The notes under the pieces are model-generated. The model saw only the letters and a program-made list of their open reading frames with translations. It had not been told where the DNA came from and did no database searches. From JBGMEA01 sp963674555 (lineage in GTDB: Bacteria > Bacillota > Clostridia > Eubacteriales > Anaerofustaceae), in contig OY771429.1 of the NCBI GenBank assembly GCA_963674555.1, positions 806,001 through 870,000 of the forward strand: a stretch of 64,000 bases of DNA. The letters run 5' to 3'. Made by a program: the position numbers and the translations under genes. This document shows, piece after piece, positions 52,443 through 62,502 of this stretch; positions within the stretch are counted from its first letter, which is position 1; each line of letters opens with the position of its first letter.

Positions 52443-53828
52443 CTATTCGCTTTCTGTATTTTGCACAGAAACCGGATATTTCCCATTAAAACAACCCATA
52501 CAAAAATGTGGATCTCCTCCGACTGTTTTGATCAGATCATCGGTCGAGAGATATTTCAACGAATCAGCACCGATCACTTCTCTGATCTCTTCAATAGTCG
52601 ATCTTGAAGCTATCAATTCTTCACGGTTTGGTGTATCGATACCGAAATAACAAGGATATGCCGTCGGAGGACTGCTTACTCTGAAATGCACTTCAGTCGC
52701 ACCCGCCCATCGAAGCATATCTACGATTTTTCTTGAGGTCGTTCCGCGAACGATAGAATCGTCGATCAAAATAACCCTTTTACCCATGATCGTTTCTTTA
52801 AGCGGATTGAGCTTCAACATAACAGCTTCTTCACGCATCGTTTGAAGCGGTTGAATAAAGGATCTGCCAACGTATCTGTTCTTGATCAACCCGACTCCAT
52901 ACGGTATTCCAGATACTTCTGCGTAACCTATAGCAGCTGATACGCCTGAATCCGGCACGCCGATAACGATATCTGCCTCAACATCATCGTTTTGCGCCAA
53001 AATATTTCCTGCTATTCGTCTTGAGTTATAAACGCTGATACCGTCGATCACACTGTCCGGCCGCGCGAAATAAACATATTCAAATATACACGGCAATTTC
53101 TCTGCGCCGTTACGCATCGATTCCGAATGTATCCCTTCCTTATCGATCGTTACGATCTCCCCGGGTTCGACATCTCTTACAAAAGAAGCTCCGACAGCGT
53201 CGAGTGCGCAAGTCTCACTCGCCAAAACATAACTGTTCTGTGTCTTACCTAAGCACAAGGGTCGGATTCCGTAAGGATCTCTGACCCCGATGAGTTTATC
53301 ACCGACTGTCAAAACTAATGCATAAGAACCTCGAATGATAGAAGCAACTTTTTTGATCGCTTCCACGATACCGTCTTGATAATTTCTCGCGATCAAATTA
53401 ACGATAACTTCGGTATCATTATCCGTTAAAAATACAACGCCTTCGTCGATCAATTTGTTTCGTAAGTTTTTTACATTCACAAGATTTCCGTTATGCGCAA
53501 GTGCGATCTGTCCGTCTCTGCAGTTGACCATAAGCGGTTGCGCATTATTGATATTACTCTCTCCTGCCGTTGAATATCTGGCATGTCCTATCGCGATCGT
53601 ACCTCTGATATTTGCAAGTTGCTCAGATGTGAATATTTCACTTACAAGCCCCATGCCTCTTTTCTGTTCCAATATCCCTTCATCGTTGATGACGATACCG
53701 CAACTCTCTTGACCTCTATGTTGTAAAGCGTATAAACCGAAATACACATAAGGTGCAGCATGAGATTCATCTAATCTGTAAATACCAAAGACCCCACAGG
53801 CATCTCTGAATTTATCTGAACGTTCCAT
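52443..53828 (-). CDS. purF: Amidophosphoribosyltransferase (Fe-S type)
   Basis: 461 residues. It commits PRPP to purine synthesis using glutamine. MERSDKFRDA is a ten-residue propeptide, cut before Cys11 (CGVFGIY), which is the N-terminal nucleophile. The PRPP loop is VILIDDSIVRGTTSRKIV. Cysteines in LPCIFEY, AYPCYFGID and HFCMGCFNGKYP fit the Bacillus-type enzyme that needs a [4Fe-4S] cluster and is oxygen sensitive. 36 bases after purC. Confidence 0.97.
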   Translation of the reverse strand: MERSDKFRDACGVFGIYRLDESHAAPYVYFGLYALQHRGQESCGIVINDEGILEQKRGMGLVSEIFTSEQLANIRGTIAIGHARYSTAGESNINNAQPLMVNCRDGQIALAHNGNLVNVKNLRNKLIDEGVVFLTDNDTEVIVNLIARNYQDGIVEAIKKVASIIRGSYALVLTVGDKLIGVRDPYGIRPLCLGKTQNSYVLASETCALDAVGASFVRDVEPGEIVTIDKEGIHSESMRNGAEKLPCIFEYVYFARPDSVIDGISVYNSRRIAGNILAQNDDVEADIVIGVPDSGVSAAIGYAEVSGIPYGVGLIKNRYVGRSFIQPLQTMREEAVMLKLNPLKETIMGKRVILIDDSIVRGTTSRKIVDMLRWAGATEVHFRVSSPPTAYPCYFGIDTPNREELIASRSTIEEIREVIGADSLKYLSTDDLIKTVGGDPHFCMGCFNGKYPVSVQNTESE

Positions 53829-53864
53829 TAATATAATTCTTTCCTTTCACAGACCGAAGTCTAT

Positions 53865-54575
53865 CTACATTTGTTTGTTGATCCTACTTAAAACTTCTTG
53901 ATAAGTTTCTTCAACATTACCGAGATCTCTTCGGAATCGGTCTTTATCCATTTTTTCATTTGTTTCAATATCCCACAATCTGCATGTATCAGGGGATATT
54001 TCATCCGCCAAGATCGGCTTTCCGTCGTATTTTCCGAATTCGATTTTAAAATCGATCAATTTAAGTCCGCTTTTTAAGAAAAATTCTTTAAGTAACTCAT
54101 TGATCTTCAAAGTATAGGCTTTGATCTGTGCGATTTCTTCCTCCGTAGCGAGCCCCATAGCAAGCGCATGATCATCATTGATAAGTGGATCGCCCAATTC
54201 ATCGTTCTTATAACTGAATTCCAAAACGATATGTTTTAAAGGCTGACCTTCCGGTATCCCAAGACGTTTACTCATTGATCCTGCCGCAACATTTCGCACG
54301 ATAACTTCAAGCGGATAGATCTCAACAGCTTTTACAAGTTGATGGCGATCGTCGATCATCTTTTCAAAATGCGTCGGAATTCCATTTTCCTCAAGCATCG
54401 TAAAAATAATAGATGTCATTTTATTATTAACGATACCTTTATCGTGAATACTTCCTCTTTTTTGCGCGTTAAACGCTGTCGCATCATCTTTATACTCTAT
54501 GAGATATTTTCCGTCTTTATCCGTTTTATAGACTCTCTTTGCTTTACCCTCATATAACATTTCCAATTTTTCCAT
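53865..54575 (-). CDS. purC: SAICAR synthetase
   Basis: 236 residues, usual length. It joins aspartate to CAIR. MLYEGKAKRVYKTDKDG at the start, then VEIYPLEVIVRNVAAGSM, LIDFKIEFGK and LADEISPDTCRLWD are the family blocks. 26 bases after purE. Confidence 0.97.
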   Translation of the reverse strand: MEKLEMLYEGKAKRVYKTDKDGKYLIEYKDDATAFNAQKRGSIHDKGIVNNKMTSIIFTMLEENGIPTHFEKMIDDRHQLVKAVEIYPLEVIVRNVAAGSMSKRLGIPEGQPLKHIVLEFSYKNDELGDPLINDDHALAMGLATEEEIAQIKAYTLKINELLKEFFLKSGLKLIDFKIEFGKYDGKPILADEISPDTCRLWDIETNEKMDKDRFRRDLGNVEETYQEVLSRINKQM

Positions 54576-54601
54576 ACGATCCTCCCGTAGACTATTAAAT
54601 A

Positions 54602-55108
54602 TTATTCCATTAAAAATGACTTTGTCATTTCGATCATTTCTTGATCTTTTTGCATGATTTCTTCTTTCATTTTTTGCTTATATTCTTGAACCGCTTTTCG
54701 TAAATCCGCGTATTTAACTGATAAGATCTGCACAGCTAACAGTGCTGCATTCTCCGCGCCGTTAACGGCTACTGTTGCTACAGGCACGCCTCTTGGCATT
54801 TGCACGATTGATAATAACGAATCAAGTCCGCCCATCAAAGATGTTTTGATCGGGATGCCGATGACAGGCAAAGGCGATATACCCGCTAAAACTCCGCCCA
54901 AATGCGCAGCTTTTCCGGCTGCCGCTATAATGACTTCAATTCCGTTTTCTTCCGCGTTCTTAGCGAACTCAAAGGCTCTTTCGGGCGTTCTGTGCGCTGA
55001 TATTACATGCACTTCGCAAGAAACATCGAACTCCTTAAGGATGTCAAGTCCAGACTTTACGACTTCATAATCTGAAGTGCTTCCCATAATGACCGCTACT
55101 TTTGGCAT
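54602..55108 (-). CDS. purE: N5-CAIR mutase, class I-like
   Basis: 168 residues. AVIMGSTSDYEVV binds phosphate, and VISAHRTPERAFEFAK holds the class I catalytic His; GISPLPVIGIPIKTS follows. Class I enzymes need PurK to make N5-CAIR, but purK is not in this cluster, so it must be elsewhere or another carboxylation route exists. 24 bases after purL. Confidence 0.95.
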   Translation of the reverse strand: MPKVAVIMGSTSDYEVVKSGLDILKEFDVSCEVHVISAHRTPERAFEFAKNAEENGIEVIIAAAGKAAHLGGVLAGISPLPVIGIPIKTSLMGGLDSLLSIVQMPRGVPVATVAVNGAENAALLAVQILSVKYADLRKAVQEYKQKMKEEIMQKDQEMIEMTKSFLME

Positions 55109-55132
55109 ACTATATACTTCCTCTCTTTACGA

Positions 55133-58100
55133 TCAATCGTAATATCTTACACCCGATAAGAATATTTGTTGATCGAATCGTCCTTCACAGTTTTGATATA
55201 GATCTTTTCCGATCCGTTCGCTATGACCCATTTTCCCAAGGATCCTTCCGTCAGGGCTTGTCAAAGCTTCTATATTATACATACTTCCGTTCGGATTAAT
55301 TTCCGAATCCCCGATCACTTTCCCCTCAGCATCACAATACTGAGCGACTACTTGTCCGTTACGGATCATATCTGTCAGTTCTTTTTCCGTAGCTACAAAG
55401 CGACCTTCACCATGTGATATAGCCACTGTGTGCACATCGCCCAATTCAGCTTCCCGGAACCATACGGAATGATTTGAAACTAATTTTGTGTTGACCAAAC
55501 GTGCAATATGTCTTCCTATTTTATTGAATGTTAAGGTCGGTGAATCATCAGCTAGTGTTCTGATCTCTCCGTAAGGTAATAATCCTGTTTTGATCAAGGC
55601 TTGAAATCCATTGCATATCCCAAGTATCAGACCGTCTCGATTGTCCATAAGATCGGCTACAGCTTCGGCAATATAGGGATTTCTTAAAACCGATACGATG
55701 AATTTGCCTGATCCGTCAGGTTCATCCCCTGCGCTGAAACCACCCGGGAACGCAATTATTTGCGCGTTATGTATCATGGATGACATTGCTTCAACGCTTT
55801 CTCGAATATCCGATGTCGATTTGTTTTTAAATACGAATGGTTCGCATATTGCGCCGGATTTTTCAAAAGCTTTTATCGTGTCATATTCACAGTTCGTCCC
55901 AGGGAATATCGGAACGAATACGCGTGGTTTAGCGATTTTATGCGAAGATGTTTTCTTCGCAGATGTATCATACCATACTTCTTCGGTTTTGACTAACTCA
56001 TCTGTTTTTTCAGGGAAAACATCCAAAAGTCTGCTTTGCCATTCCGACGATAATTCAGCTAGCGGGGTATTCTGACCAGCATAAGTAAGGACAGCTGAGT
56101 CCTTGGTCGTTCCGAGTATAGAATATTCGATTGATGAAAAATCAATATTATCGGTGTCTTTTATTTCAAGGATCATTGCGTCGTACTGCGTTTCAAACAA
56201 CTCGGAGATTTGAATGTCCTCATTAAACGAAAATCCTAAAGCATTGCCAAAACACATTTTCATGATCGTCGGAGCGATACCGCCGAAACCGACATTTGCC
56301 GCACTTAAAACGATCTTTCTGTCTATACATGTTTGGATAAATTCGAGATTCTTTTTGAAATCTTCCATATCCGTGATCCCATATTTGTCTTTTTTGGTTT
56401 TCAGAAGGATCACTGATGAACCGCTTTTCTTTAATTCATTTGAAATGACTCGATCAGTCGACGTTACGGCAACACCAAAACTGATCAGTGTCGGAGGAAC
56501 ATCGTATTGTTCATAGCTTCCGGACATACTGTCTTTGCCGCCGATCGCACTTATACCGAGTGCCAACTGCACTTTAAAAGCGCCAAGCAATGCAGAAAAC
56601 GGTTTTGCCCATTTTATGGGATCATTGCGGAGCGTTTCAAAATATTCTTGAAAGGATAATTTGATATTTTGATAAGCCGCTCCTGCGCATACAAGTTTCG
56701 CAACATTTGACACTACGGCATTTACAGCCCCGTTATAGGGATCGGCTTTTGCCAAATAAGGATCGTATCCGTGTGCCATTAACGAAACAGTAGTTGTATC
56801 GGTTCCCTCGATAGGGATTTTTGAAGCCATTACGTCAGAAGCTGTAGCTCGGTATTTTCCGCCATGCGGCATAAGCACCGTAGAGGCTCCGATCGTATTA
56901 TCAAACATTTCAACTAAACCTTTTTTAGAAGCTATGTTCAGATCTTTTGCGCAATCAAGCAATCTATCTTTAAAAGAATCTATATGTATATCTTCATCGA
57001 TCTGCTCCGACTGAGCGTCCACTTTGATCGCAGCATATTTGACTGCGCCGTTTGCGTCTATGAAGCTTCTTTTCAGATCCAAGACGATTTCATCTTGAAA
57101 ACGCATAATGAGTCTTCCGCTGTCTGTTACGATCGCGGTTTTTGAAAATTCTATGTTTTCCGATTTCACATAAGAAATAAATGCTTCTTCATCTTTTGGA
57201 TCGATGATCACAGCCATCCTCTCTTGTGATTCGCTGATCGCAAGTTCGGTCGCATCGAGTCCTTCGTATTTTAACAATAAAGTATCTAAATCAATGTCGA
57301 GACTGTCCGCTAATTCACCGATAGCAACACTGACACCGCCCGCACCGAAATCATTACATTTTTTAATCAAAGAAGCGCAATTTCCGTTTCGGAATAAACG
57401 TTGCAATTTACGTTCTTCGGGTGCGTTTCCTTTTTGTACTTCACTACCTGCGGTATCCACGCTGGCTTCTGTGTGCTCTTTGGATGAACCGGATGCGCCT
57501 CCGATACCGTCACGTCCTGTCCTTCCGCCGATCACATAGATCAAGTCGCCCGGAACAGGTTTTTTACGAACTACATTTTCCTTTGGTGCGGCTGCCAATA
57601 CGGCACCGACTTCCATACGTTTCGCTATAAAATCAGGGTGGTAATATTCTTTTACTTGACCGGTACACAAGCCGATCTGATTGCCGTATGACGAAAATCC
57701 TTTTGCGGCTTGCGTTGTTATTTTACGTTGCGGTAATTTCCCGTTTAACGTTTGTTTAATAGGCACTGTGGGATCAGCACAACCCGTAACACGCATTGAT
57801 TGATAAACATATGCACGACCAGATAAGGGATCTCGGATCGCTCCTCCGAGACATGTCGCAGCTCCGCCGAACGGTTCGATCTCAGTCGGATGATTATGGG
57901 TCTCATTTTTAAACATCAACAGATAATCCTGCTTCGTCCCATCTACATCTGCTTTAATGTGATAGCTGCACGCGTTTATCTCATCACTGATCTCAACATC
58001 CTGATCTAAGCCTTTAAATCGATTGTAACGAGCACCCATGGTCGCGATATCCATAAGCGTTGTCGGTTTTGATTCTCTGCCTAATTCTTTTTTTCGATCG

Positions 58101-58867
58101 AGATAAGTTTTATAATCTTCTTCTATCGATTGACTGATCATACTGTCGCCGAATTCGATGTCCGTTAAGATCGAAGAAAAAGTGGTATGACGACAATGAT
58201 CCGACCAATAGGTATCCAGAACTTTAAGTTCTGTAACAGTCGGATCTCTTTTTTCTTCTAATTTAAAATAATCTCTGATCAAACGTATGTCTGCAATATC
58301 CATAGCCAAACCTTCTTGGCTAATAAACGCTTGTAGATCTTCATCTTCAAAATGAATGAAATTACTAATTTCGACTCTTGCAGTTGGTGTTTTATATTCT
58401 TCTTTAGCGGTATCCGCACTATCTAAAGATGCCAGTCTGGAATCTACGGGATTAACGATATAATTCTTTATGCGATCCAGATCCGATTCGGAAATATTAC
58501 CCTTGACACTGTAAAGTTTAGCGTGCTTTACCGAAACATCCGCATCAGCATATAGTAATTTGATACATTGTTCCGCAGCATCACAGCGTATGTCGTATTG
58601 ACCGGGCTGATATTCAACACCGAAAACAATTTCGTCTTCATCTTTAGGCATGTCCTCAAAATACACATTATCCTGATTGATCTCGGCGAATATTCCGTAG
58701 ACGATATCCTCTAATTTTACATTATCGGATACATTGATATCGTATCGGTTAATAACCCGCACAAATTCAATTTCGGAAAGACGCAATTGTTCTTTCAGTT
58801 CATGCGTTATTTGTACCGCCTCTACGTCAAAACCTGCTTTTTTTTCTGCGAATATTCTTTTAAACAA
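55133..58867 (-). CDS. purL: FGAM synthetase, single-chain type
   Basis: 1244 residues from TTG at 58867. It converts FGAR to FGAM with glutamine and ATP. It is the long form holding PurS-like, PurL and PurQ parts in one chain: VLDTYWSDHCRHTTFSSIL and FKNETHNHPTEIEPFGGAAT in the synthetase half, then ISAIGGKDSMSGSYEQYDVP, and the C-terminal glutaminase with FPGTNCEYDT, FPGGFSAGDE and ILGICNGFQALIKTG (Cys nucleophile). GGAGGG at 58872-58877 sits at the right distance from TTG 58867; the GTG at 58879 overlaps that site. First gene of the purine operon. Confidence 0.95.
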   Translation of the reverse strand: MFKRIFAEKKAGFDVEAVQITHELKEQLRLSEIEFVRVINRYDINVSDNVKLEDIVYGIFAEINQDNVYFEDMPKDEDEIVFGVEYQPGQYDIRCDAAEQCIKLLYADADVSVKHAKLYSVKGNISESDLDRIKNYIVNPVDSRLASLDSADTAKEEYKTPTARVEISNFIHFEDEDLQAFISQEGLAMDIADIRLIRDYFKLEEKRDPTVTELKVLDTYWSDHCRHTTFSSILTDIEFGDSMISQSIEEDYKTYLDRKKELGRESKPTTLMDIATMGARYNRFKGLDQDVEISDEINACSYHIKADVDGTKQDYLLMFKNETHNHPTEIEPFGGAATCLGGAIRDPLSGRAYVYQSMRVTGCADPTVPIKQTLNGKLPQRKITTQAAKGFSSYGNQIGLCTGQVKEYYHPDFIAKRMEVGAVLAAAPKENVVRKKPVPGDLIYVIGGRTGRDGIGGASGSSKEHTEASVDTAGSEVQKGNAPEERKLQRLFRNGNCASLIKKCNDFGAGGVSVAIGELADSLDIDLDTLLLKYEGLDATELAISESQERMAVIIDPKDEEAFISYVKSENIEFSKTAIVTDSGRLIMRFQDEIVLDLKRSFIDANGAVKYAAIKVDAQSEQIDEDIHIDSFKDRLLDCAKDLNIASKKGLVEMFDNTIGASTVLMPHGGKYRATASDVMASKIPIEGTDTTTVSLMAHGYDPYLAKADPYNGAVNAVVSNVAKLVCAGAAYQNIKLSFQEYFETLRNDPIKWAKPFSALLGAFKVQLALGISAIGGKDSMSGSYEQYDVPPTLISFGVAVTSTDRVISNELKKSGSSVILLKTKKDKYGITDMEDFKKNLEFIQTCIDRKIVLSAANVGFGGIAPTIMKMCFGNALGFSFNEDIQISELFETQYDAMILEIKDTDNIDFSSIEYSILGTTKDSAVLTYAGQNTPLAELSSEWQSRLLDVFPEKTDELVKTEEVWYDTSAKKTSSHKIAKPRVFVPIFPGTNCEYDTIKAFEKSGAICEPFVFKNKSTSDIRESVEAMSSMIHNAQIIAFPGGFSAGDEPDGSGKFIVSVLRNPYIAEAVADLMDNRDGLILGICNGFQALIKTGLLPYGEIRTLADDSPTLTFNKIGRHIARLVNTKLVSNHSVWFREAELGDVHTVAISHGEGRFVATEKELTDMIRNGQVVAQYCDAEGKVIGDSEINPNGSMYNIEALTSPDGRILGKMGHSERIGKDLYQNCEGRFDQQIFLSGVRYYD

Positions 58868-59009
58868 GAAACCCTCCACAAGGTAATATTAATAAAATCA
58901 TCGATTGAAAACAAACTTCTTTTGACAGGATAAAAGGATTGATCGAATAAAAATAAATAAAACAGCGATCGCTGAAAGTAAGTCTATACATCACTATTTT
59001 GATACTACT

Positions 59010-59037
59010 ATTTTATCATAAAACCAATCCATGTTAA
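59010..59037 (-). promoter_or_regulatory. Likely sigma-A promoter of the purine operon
   Basis: On the minus strand TTAACA (59032-59037), 16 bases, TAAAAT (59010-59015), about 140 bases ahead of purL, so there is a fairly long leader. Confidence 0.55.
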
Positions 59038-59139
59038 ATAATAATTTCGTGGTAAGAGTAAATGTTGAGGTGAAAATATATAATATAACGTTATAAAATT
59101 GTATCATTTACTTATCATAAAAAGTTTATCAAATCAAAA

Positions 59140-59162
59140 GGACCGAAAATTTGATTCGGCCC
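59140..59162 (-). terminator. Terminator of the amidase gene
   Basis: GG-CCGAA pairs with TTCGG-CC (one A/C mismatch) with a seven-base loop, followed by TTTTGATTTG on the minus strand, 25 bases past the amidase stop. Confidence 0.65.
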
Positions 59163-59186
59163 CTGTTTGTCTTATTTTTTATAGTG

Positions 59187-60503
59187 TTAATCATTCCATC
59201 CGTGTATACGGATCAGTTCTAATTTGATATGTCCGTAAGCACTGAGCGGATAATTGATACGATCTGATGTATTTGAATTGATCAAATAATCGACCATATT
59301 CCCTTGCTCATCTTCTATGACATTCGTGATCAAAACAACATGAGACCAGCCTTCACCTGAACCCATAATAATAACGTCACCTTTATTTCCCGAATACAAG
59401 TTTTTCCCAACATCCGCAGACATACCGTAGCCTTCGTTATTTTGACAATAATCGTAGAAGCGACCTACGCCTGTCCATGAAGGGGATCTGCCTTCTTTCG
59501 CGTTTGTACTGTCGGGAGTATCTCCGTACCATTTCCAAATATAATCCCCGGAGGTATCCATCGGTATCCCTCCGGCATAAATGCATTGTGATACAAAGTT
59601 ATTGCAATTCCCTCCATAGTAATCATATGTTGTCCATTCATCACTGTTTCTGATAGCTTCTGTTTTCCCAACCCATTTCATAGCATACGATACAGCGGAA
59701 TCGCGGTCGTAATGATGGTCGGTATTTACTGACGCCATATAAGATTGCGGATCTTCATTGAAAGTGTCTTTCTCTGTTTGGTACCCATTCAAATAGGATA
59801 TTACGGTGTCGACCATATCACTCTCTAAGCCATCAGCTATCGTCTTTAATTCTTGCTGTGTATATGACTTTCCTTCGATCAGGGCTTCATTAAGCTTCTC
59901 CTCAAAAACAAGATAGGCAGTGTCCTCATAGGTATGAGAAATGATTTGATATCCATCCTCCGATTTTCTCAAGATAAACGTATGCGGCATCGCAGAGATA
60001 TAGGACTTAACAGACATTTCGGTTAAAAATGCAAAATTTACTTCTTCATCCGTTAAAAGTGAAATAGTAACAGATCCGTCTTCATTCTCATCAATATCTG
60101 AAAAAGTGATACCGAAAGTACAAGCGGTAAATCTCAGATCATTTTCAGAAGCCGATCTGTATGCGATCAGATAATCCAACGCATTTTGATTGATCAATCC
60201 GCTTCTATAGGATCCTTCTTCTTCGTTATCGTAATAAGTTGTGATGTCCTTACTTTTTAATGTGCCAAGAGCAGCGTAATATGTTTCAAAGTATTCTGTC
60301 AAGAAAGTTTCGATCTCATCGTCTTGGATCGTAGCTCCTTCGCGAACAACCGAAAGCACTTCAAGTTTAGCCGGCGAAGATGCTGTATTATCTTGCTTAA
60401 ACAAAGCAGGGATTCCGAAAACAGCAATGACAAGCACAAGGATCATCAATATGATTGCCCGAATAAACTTTTTTTTGTTGATTTTGATTTTATAGTTTTT
60501 CAT
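59187..60503 (-). CDS. Secreted amidase_6-domain protein
   Basis: 438 residues. A signal anchor or uncleaved signal peptide (basic start KNYKIKINKKKF, then hydrophobic 13-35) leads to an extracellular region of about 230 residues without a known name. The last 165 or so are the amidase_6 (CHAP/NlpC-like) domain: HYDRDSAVSYAMKWVGK, catalytic Cys in YYGGNCNNFVSQCIYAGG, His in GWSHVVLITNV, and INSNTSD near the end. It probably cuts a peptide or amide bond in the cell wall. It is followed by a terminator, and the potassium channel gene lies 27 bases upstream on the same strand. Confidence 0.8.
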   Translation of the reverse strand: MKNYKIKINKKKFIRAIILMILVLVIAVFGIPALFKQDNTASSPAKLEVLSVVREGATIQDDEIETFLTEYFETYYAALGTLKSKDITTYYDNEEEGSYRSGLINQNALDYLIAYRSASENDLRFTACTFGITFSDIDENEDGSVTISLLTDEEVNFAFLTEMSVKSYISAMPHTFILRKSEDGYQIISHTYEDTAYLVFEEKLNEALIEGKSYTQQELKTIADGLESDMVDTVISYLNGYQTEKDTFNEDPQSYMASVNTDHHYDRDSAVSYAMKWVGKTEAIRNSDEWTTYDYYGGNCNNFVSQCIYAGGIPMDTSGDYIWKWYGDTPDSTNAKEGRSPSWTGVGRFYDYCQNNEGYGMSADVGKNLYSGNKGDVIIMGSGEGWSHVVLITNVIEDEQGNMVDYLINSNTSDRINYPLSAYGHIKLELIRIHGWND

Positions 60504-60530
60504 TAAACACCTAACTATCTAACTAAGGTT

Positions 60531-61256
60531 TTAATTAGTTTCTGATTCATTCGTCTCATAATTTTGATTCATTTCCGACATAAACCCTGCAGTAATAACA
60601 CCTGCTGGCAAAGCAACTAAAGCGATCCCAAAAAACGAGGACACCATGCTAATCAATCTTCCTGCAGTAGTAATCGGATATATATCCCCGTATCCGACTG
60701 TAGTTAATGCAGTAGTAGCCCAATATATTGCTTCAAAGAAATTATTAAAACTATCAGGTTCTACAGAAAATATAAATAATGCAGAAACTATAATATAAAA
60801 TATTGAACATACTAATATTGACAATAATATAGAAATATTTTTCTTAATGACATTGCCAATCATAATAAAATTTTTTGAATATCTAAGCGTCTTGAATATC
60901 CGAAACGCTTTAAAACCTCTAAATATTTTAAGTATTCTAAAAGCTCCACTCACGACTGAAAAAGTAGGAAGTATTGCCAATAAATCAATTATAGCGAAAG
61001 GAGTAATCACATATACGATAAATGCATATCTATTTTTTAGTTTTAAATCAGCAGTAATCCAACGTAGTAAATAATCTAAAATAAAAATACCCGCACAACT
61101 ATAGTCAATTACAACGAAGACTTGATTCATCTCTTTGAATGCGATAGGAATAATACTTAAAATAATAACGATAAGCATAAAAATATCGTAAATTCTGCTT
61201 ATAGTATCTCCTTCATCTGCTCTTTCGATTATACTATAAATTCGCTTTCTTACCAT
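60531..61256 (-). CDS. Voltage-gated-like potassium channel
   Basis: 241 residues. Hydrophobic helices at about 23-42, 50-68, 80-100 and 135-165 lead to the pore: ATTALTTVGYGDIYP contains the selectivity filter TVGYGD, then the final pore helix. The S4-like segment FRILKIFRGFKAFRIFKTLR has regular Arg/Lys at every third position or so, the usual voltage-sensor pattern. The whole is a six-TM Kv-type protein without a C-terminal RCK domain. Likely conducts K+ at the cytoplasmic membrane. Own promoter 48 bases upstream. Confidence 0.88.
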   Translation of the reverse strand: MVRKRIYSIIERADEGDTISRIYDIFMLIVIILSIIPIAFKEMNQVFVVIDYSCAGIFILDYLLRWITADLKLKNRYAFIVYVITPFAIIDLLAILPTFSVVSGAFRILKIFRGFKAFRIFKTLRYSKNFIMIGNVIKKNISILLSILVCSIFYIIVSALFIFSVEPDSFNNFFEAIYWATTALTTVGYGDIYPITTAGRLISMVSSFFGIALVALPAGVITAGFMSEMNQNYETNESETN

Positions 61257-61303
61257 ATTGCCTCCTAAAGAATATATCTTTTGAGAATTGACACTATATC
61301 TGA

Positions 61304-61332
61304 ATTATACAGAAATAAAACTGAATAAACAA
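61304..61332 (-). promoter_or_regulatory. Sigma-A promoter of the potassium channel gene
   Basis: On the minus strand TTGTTT (61327-61332), 17 bases, TATAAT (61304-61309), with TAGGAGGCAAT before the ATG. Confidence 0.75.
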
Positions 61333-61358
61333 ATATTCTTATCTTAATGCATAATACA

Positions 61359-61388
61359 AAAAAGCCGAGCATAATTGCTCGGCTTTTT
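61359..61388 (-). terminator. Terminator of the second methyl-transfer operon
   Basis: AAAAAGCCGAGCA / TGCTCGGCTTTTT around a four-base loop, 10 bases past the URO-D stop, with a T-run on the minus strand. Confidence 0.9.
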
Positions 61389-61398
61389 GATTTGTTTG

Positions 61399-62391
61399 TT
61401 AAAACATTTCTCTGCTCATTTTGTCGATTTCTTCACTGATTGCTTCGTATACACCGGGATACGTACTTCCGGCCAAACCTCTGATAAGATTCGGGATAAA
61501 GTAATGTTTTCCGTTTTGTGTACAAGCACGTCTCACTTCAGAAGCGATCAATTCACGCGGCACATCGGGCTTATCCAATACACCGTTATCAAGATCACCC
61601 ATCCACGATACACCTTTCGGTCCCCATTCTTTCACAAGAGCGGGCACGTTATTGGTCGTCGCGCAACCTTGCAGGATATCAATATGCATTTCGGGCATAT
61701 ATTCCGCAAGATTTGCAACATACGAGTCACTGTGGTGAATGATGAGTTCAACGCCGTTTTCCTTGTAGTAACCGTAAATCTTTTTAAAAGCAGGAACGAT
61801 AAATTCTTCAAACATAGCGGGTGCTAAGAATGAAGATCTATAGCTTCCCCAGTCATCATGATGAAAAATCGCATCAGGATGATAATTTGTGCAGAGTTTT
61901 TCAGCTAACGCCAATTCATACTCAACAAGGTAGTCGATCAATTCATGTGTTGCTTCAGGTTCTTCATAGAAATTCAACAATGCATTGTCCATGCCTTGTA
62001 AGTGATGGAGTTGTTCAAAAATACCCGGAGCTACGAAATATGTTGCGAAAACTTCGTTACGATCGATCGCATCGACCATAGGTTTTAACGCATCCCATTC
62101 TTCTTGCGGGTAGTCTAAACGAGGAGCTTTAACTACATCTCTCCATTTAGTAATGTCCTTGATCACGAAATGTTCTTCATCATGTACAGGGAAACCACCC
62201 GGGAGTCCTTCAGGCCATGAATACCAAACACCCCATGCATTCTTTTTCATCGGTTCACCCATTTTAACGCCGGGATTATTTATACCGACAGGGTTCGCGA
62301 AAATCAATTCCATAAACTCATATTGATTGACGAATCGATCAGGGCTTCCGCCTTTGATCGTTTCAAGTAAGTTTTGTCTTTTTGTTAACAT
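61399..62391 (-). CDS. URO-D family corrinoid methyltransferase (second copy)
   Basis: 330 residues. It opens MLTKRQNLLETIKGGSPDRF and has the URO-D fold blocks AIFHHDDWGSYRSSFLAPAM and VSWMGDLDNGVLDKPDV. In the zinc-ligand region it reads LIIHHSDSYVANLAEYM, so the H-x-C pair of MtaA/MtbA proteins and of the other copy (7386-8441) is absent; proteins with HHSD(S/T)Y are known from demethylation of methoxylated compounds and betaine-like substrates. It is encoded after the corrinoid protein and pterin methyltransferase genes of the same operon. It probably takes methyl from a substrate; which one is unknown. Confidence 0.85.
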   Translation of the reverse strand: MLTKRQNLLETIKGGSPDRFVNQYEFMELIFANPVGINNPGVKMGEPMKKNAWGVWYSWPEGLPGGFPVHDEEHFVIKDITKWRDVVKAPRLDYPQEEWDALKPMVDAIDRNEVFATYFVAPGIFEQLHHLQGMDNALLNFYEEPEATHELIDYLVEYELALAEKLCTNYHPDAIFHHDDWGSYRSSFLAPAMFEEFIVPAFKKIYGYYKENGVELIIHHSDSYVANLAEYMPEMHIDILQGCATTNNVPALVKEWGPKGVSWMGDLDNGVLDKPDVPRELIASEVRRACTQNGKHYFIPNLIRGLAGSTYPGVYEAISEEIDKMSREMF

Positions 62392-62467
62392 TGATTTTTA
62401 CCTCCGTTTTCTTTGATCATCTGTTTTTGTCACCAAATGATCTTTTTTCTCTCAGCAAGGTAAAGTT

Positions 62468-62489
62468 AAATTTGTACTGTTACAAATTT
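62468..62489. repeat. Inverted repeat AAATTTGTA-N4-TACAAATTT
   Basis: Nine-base perfect arms between the corrinoid-protein stop (62503) and the URO-D start (62391). The half-site TACAAATTT is also found as an inverted repeat before the other URO-D operon (8663-8690), in the opposite orientation. Confidence 0.4.
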
Positions 62490-62502
62490 AAGAGTTAACA
62501 AA

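Larger units (their letters stand above)
58868..59186. other. Leader region of the purine operon and downstream end of the amidase gene
   Basis: About 320 bases. It contains the amidase terminator (59140-59162) and the purL promoter (59010-59037). In the 140-base leader I see the palindrome CAGCGATCGCTG at 58963-58974 and no guanine-riboswitch core. No PurR-type box is certain. Confidence 0.45.

Noticed and set aside
58868..59186. Possible guanine riboswitch before the purine operon
   Set aside because: The conserved three-way-junction core could not be found; only a short palindrome CAGCGATCGCTG is present.
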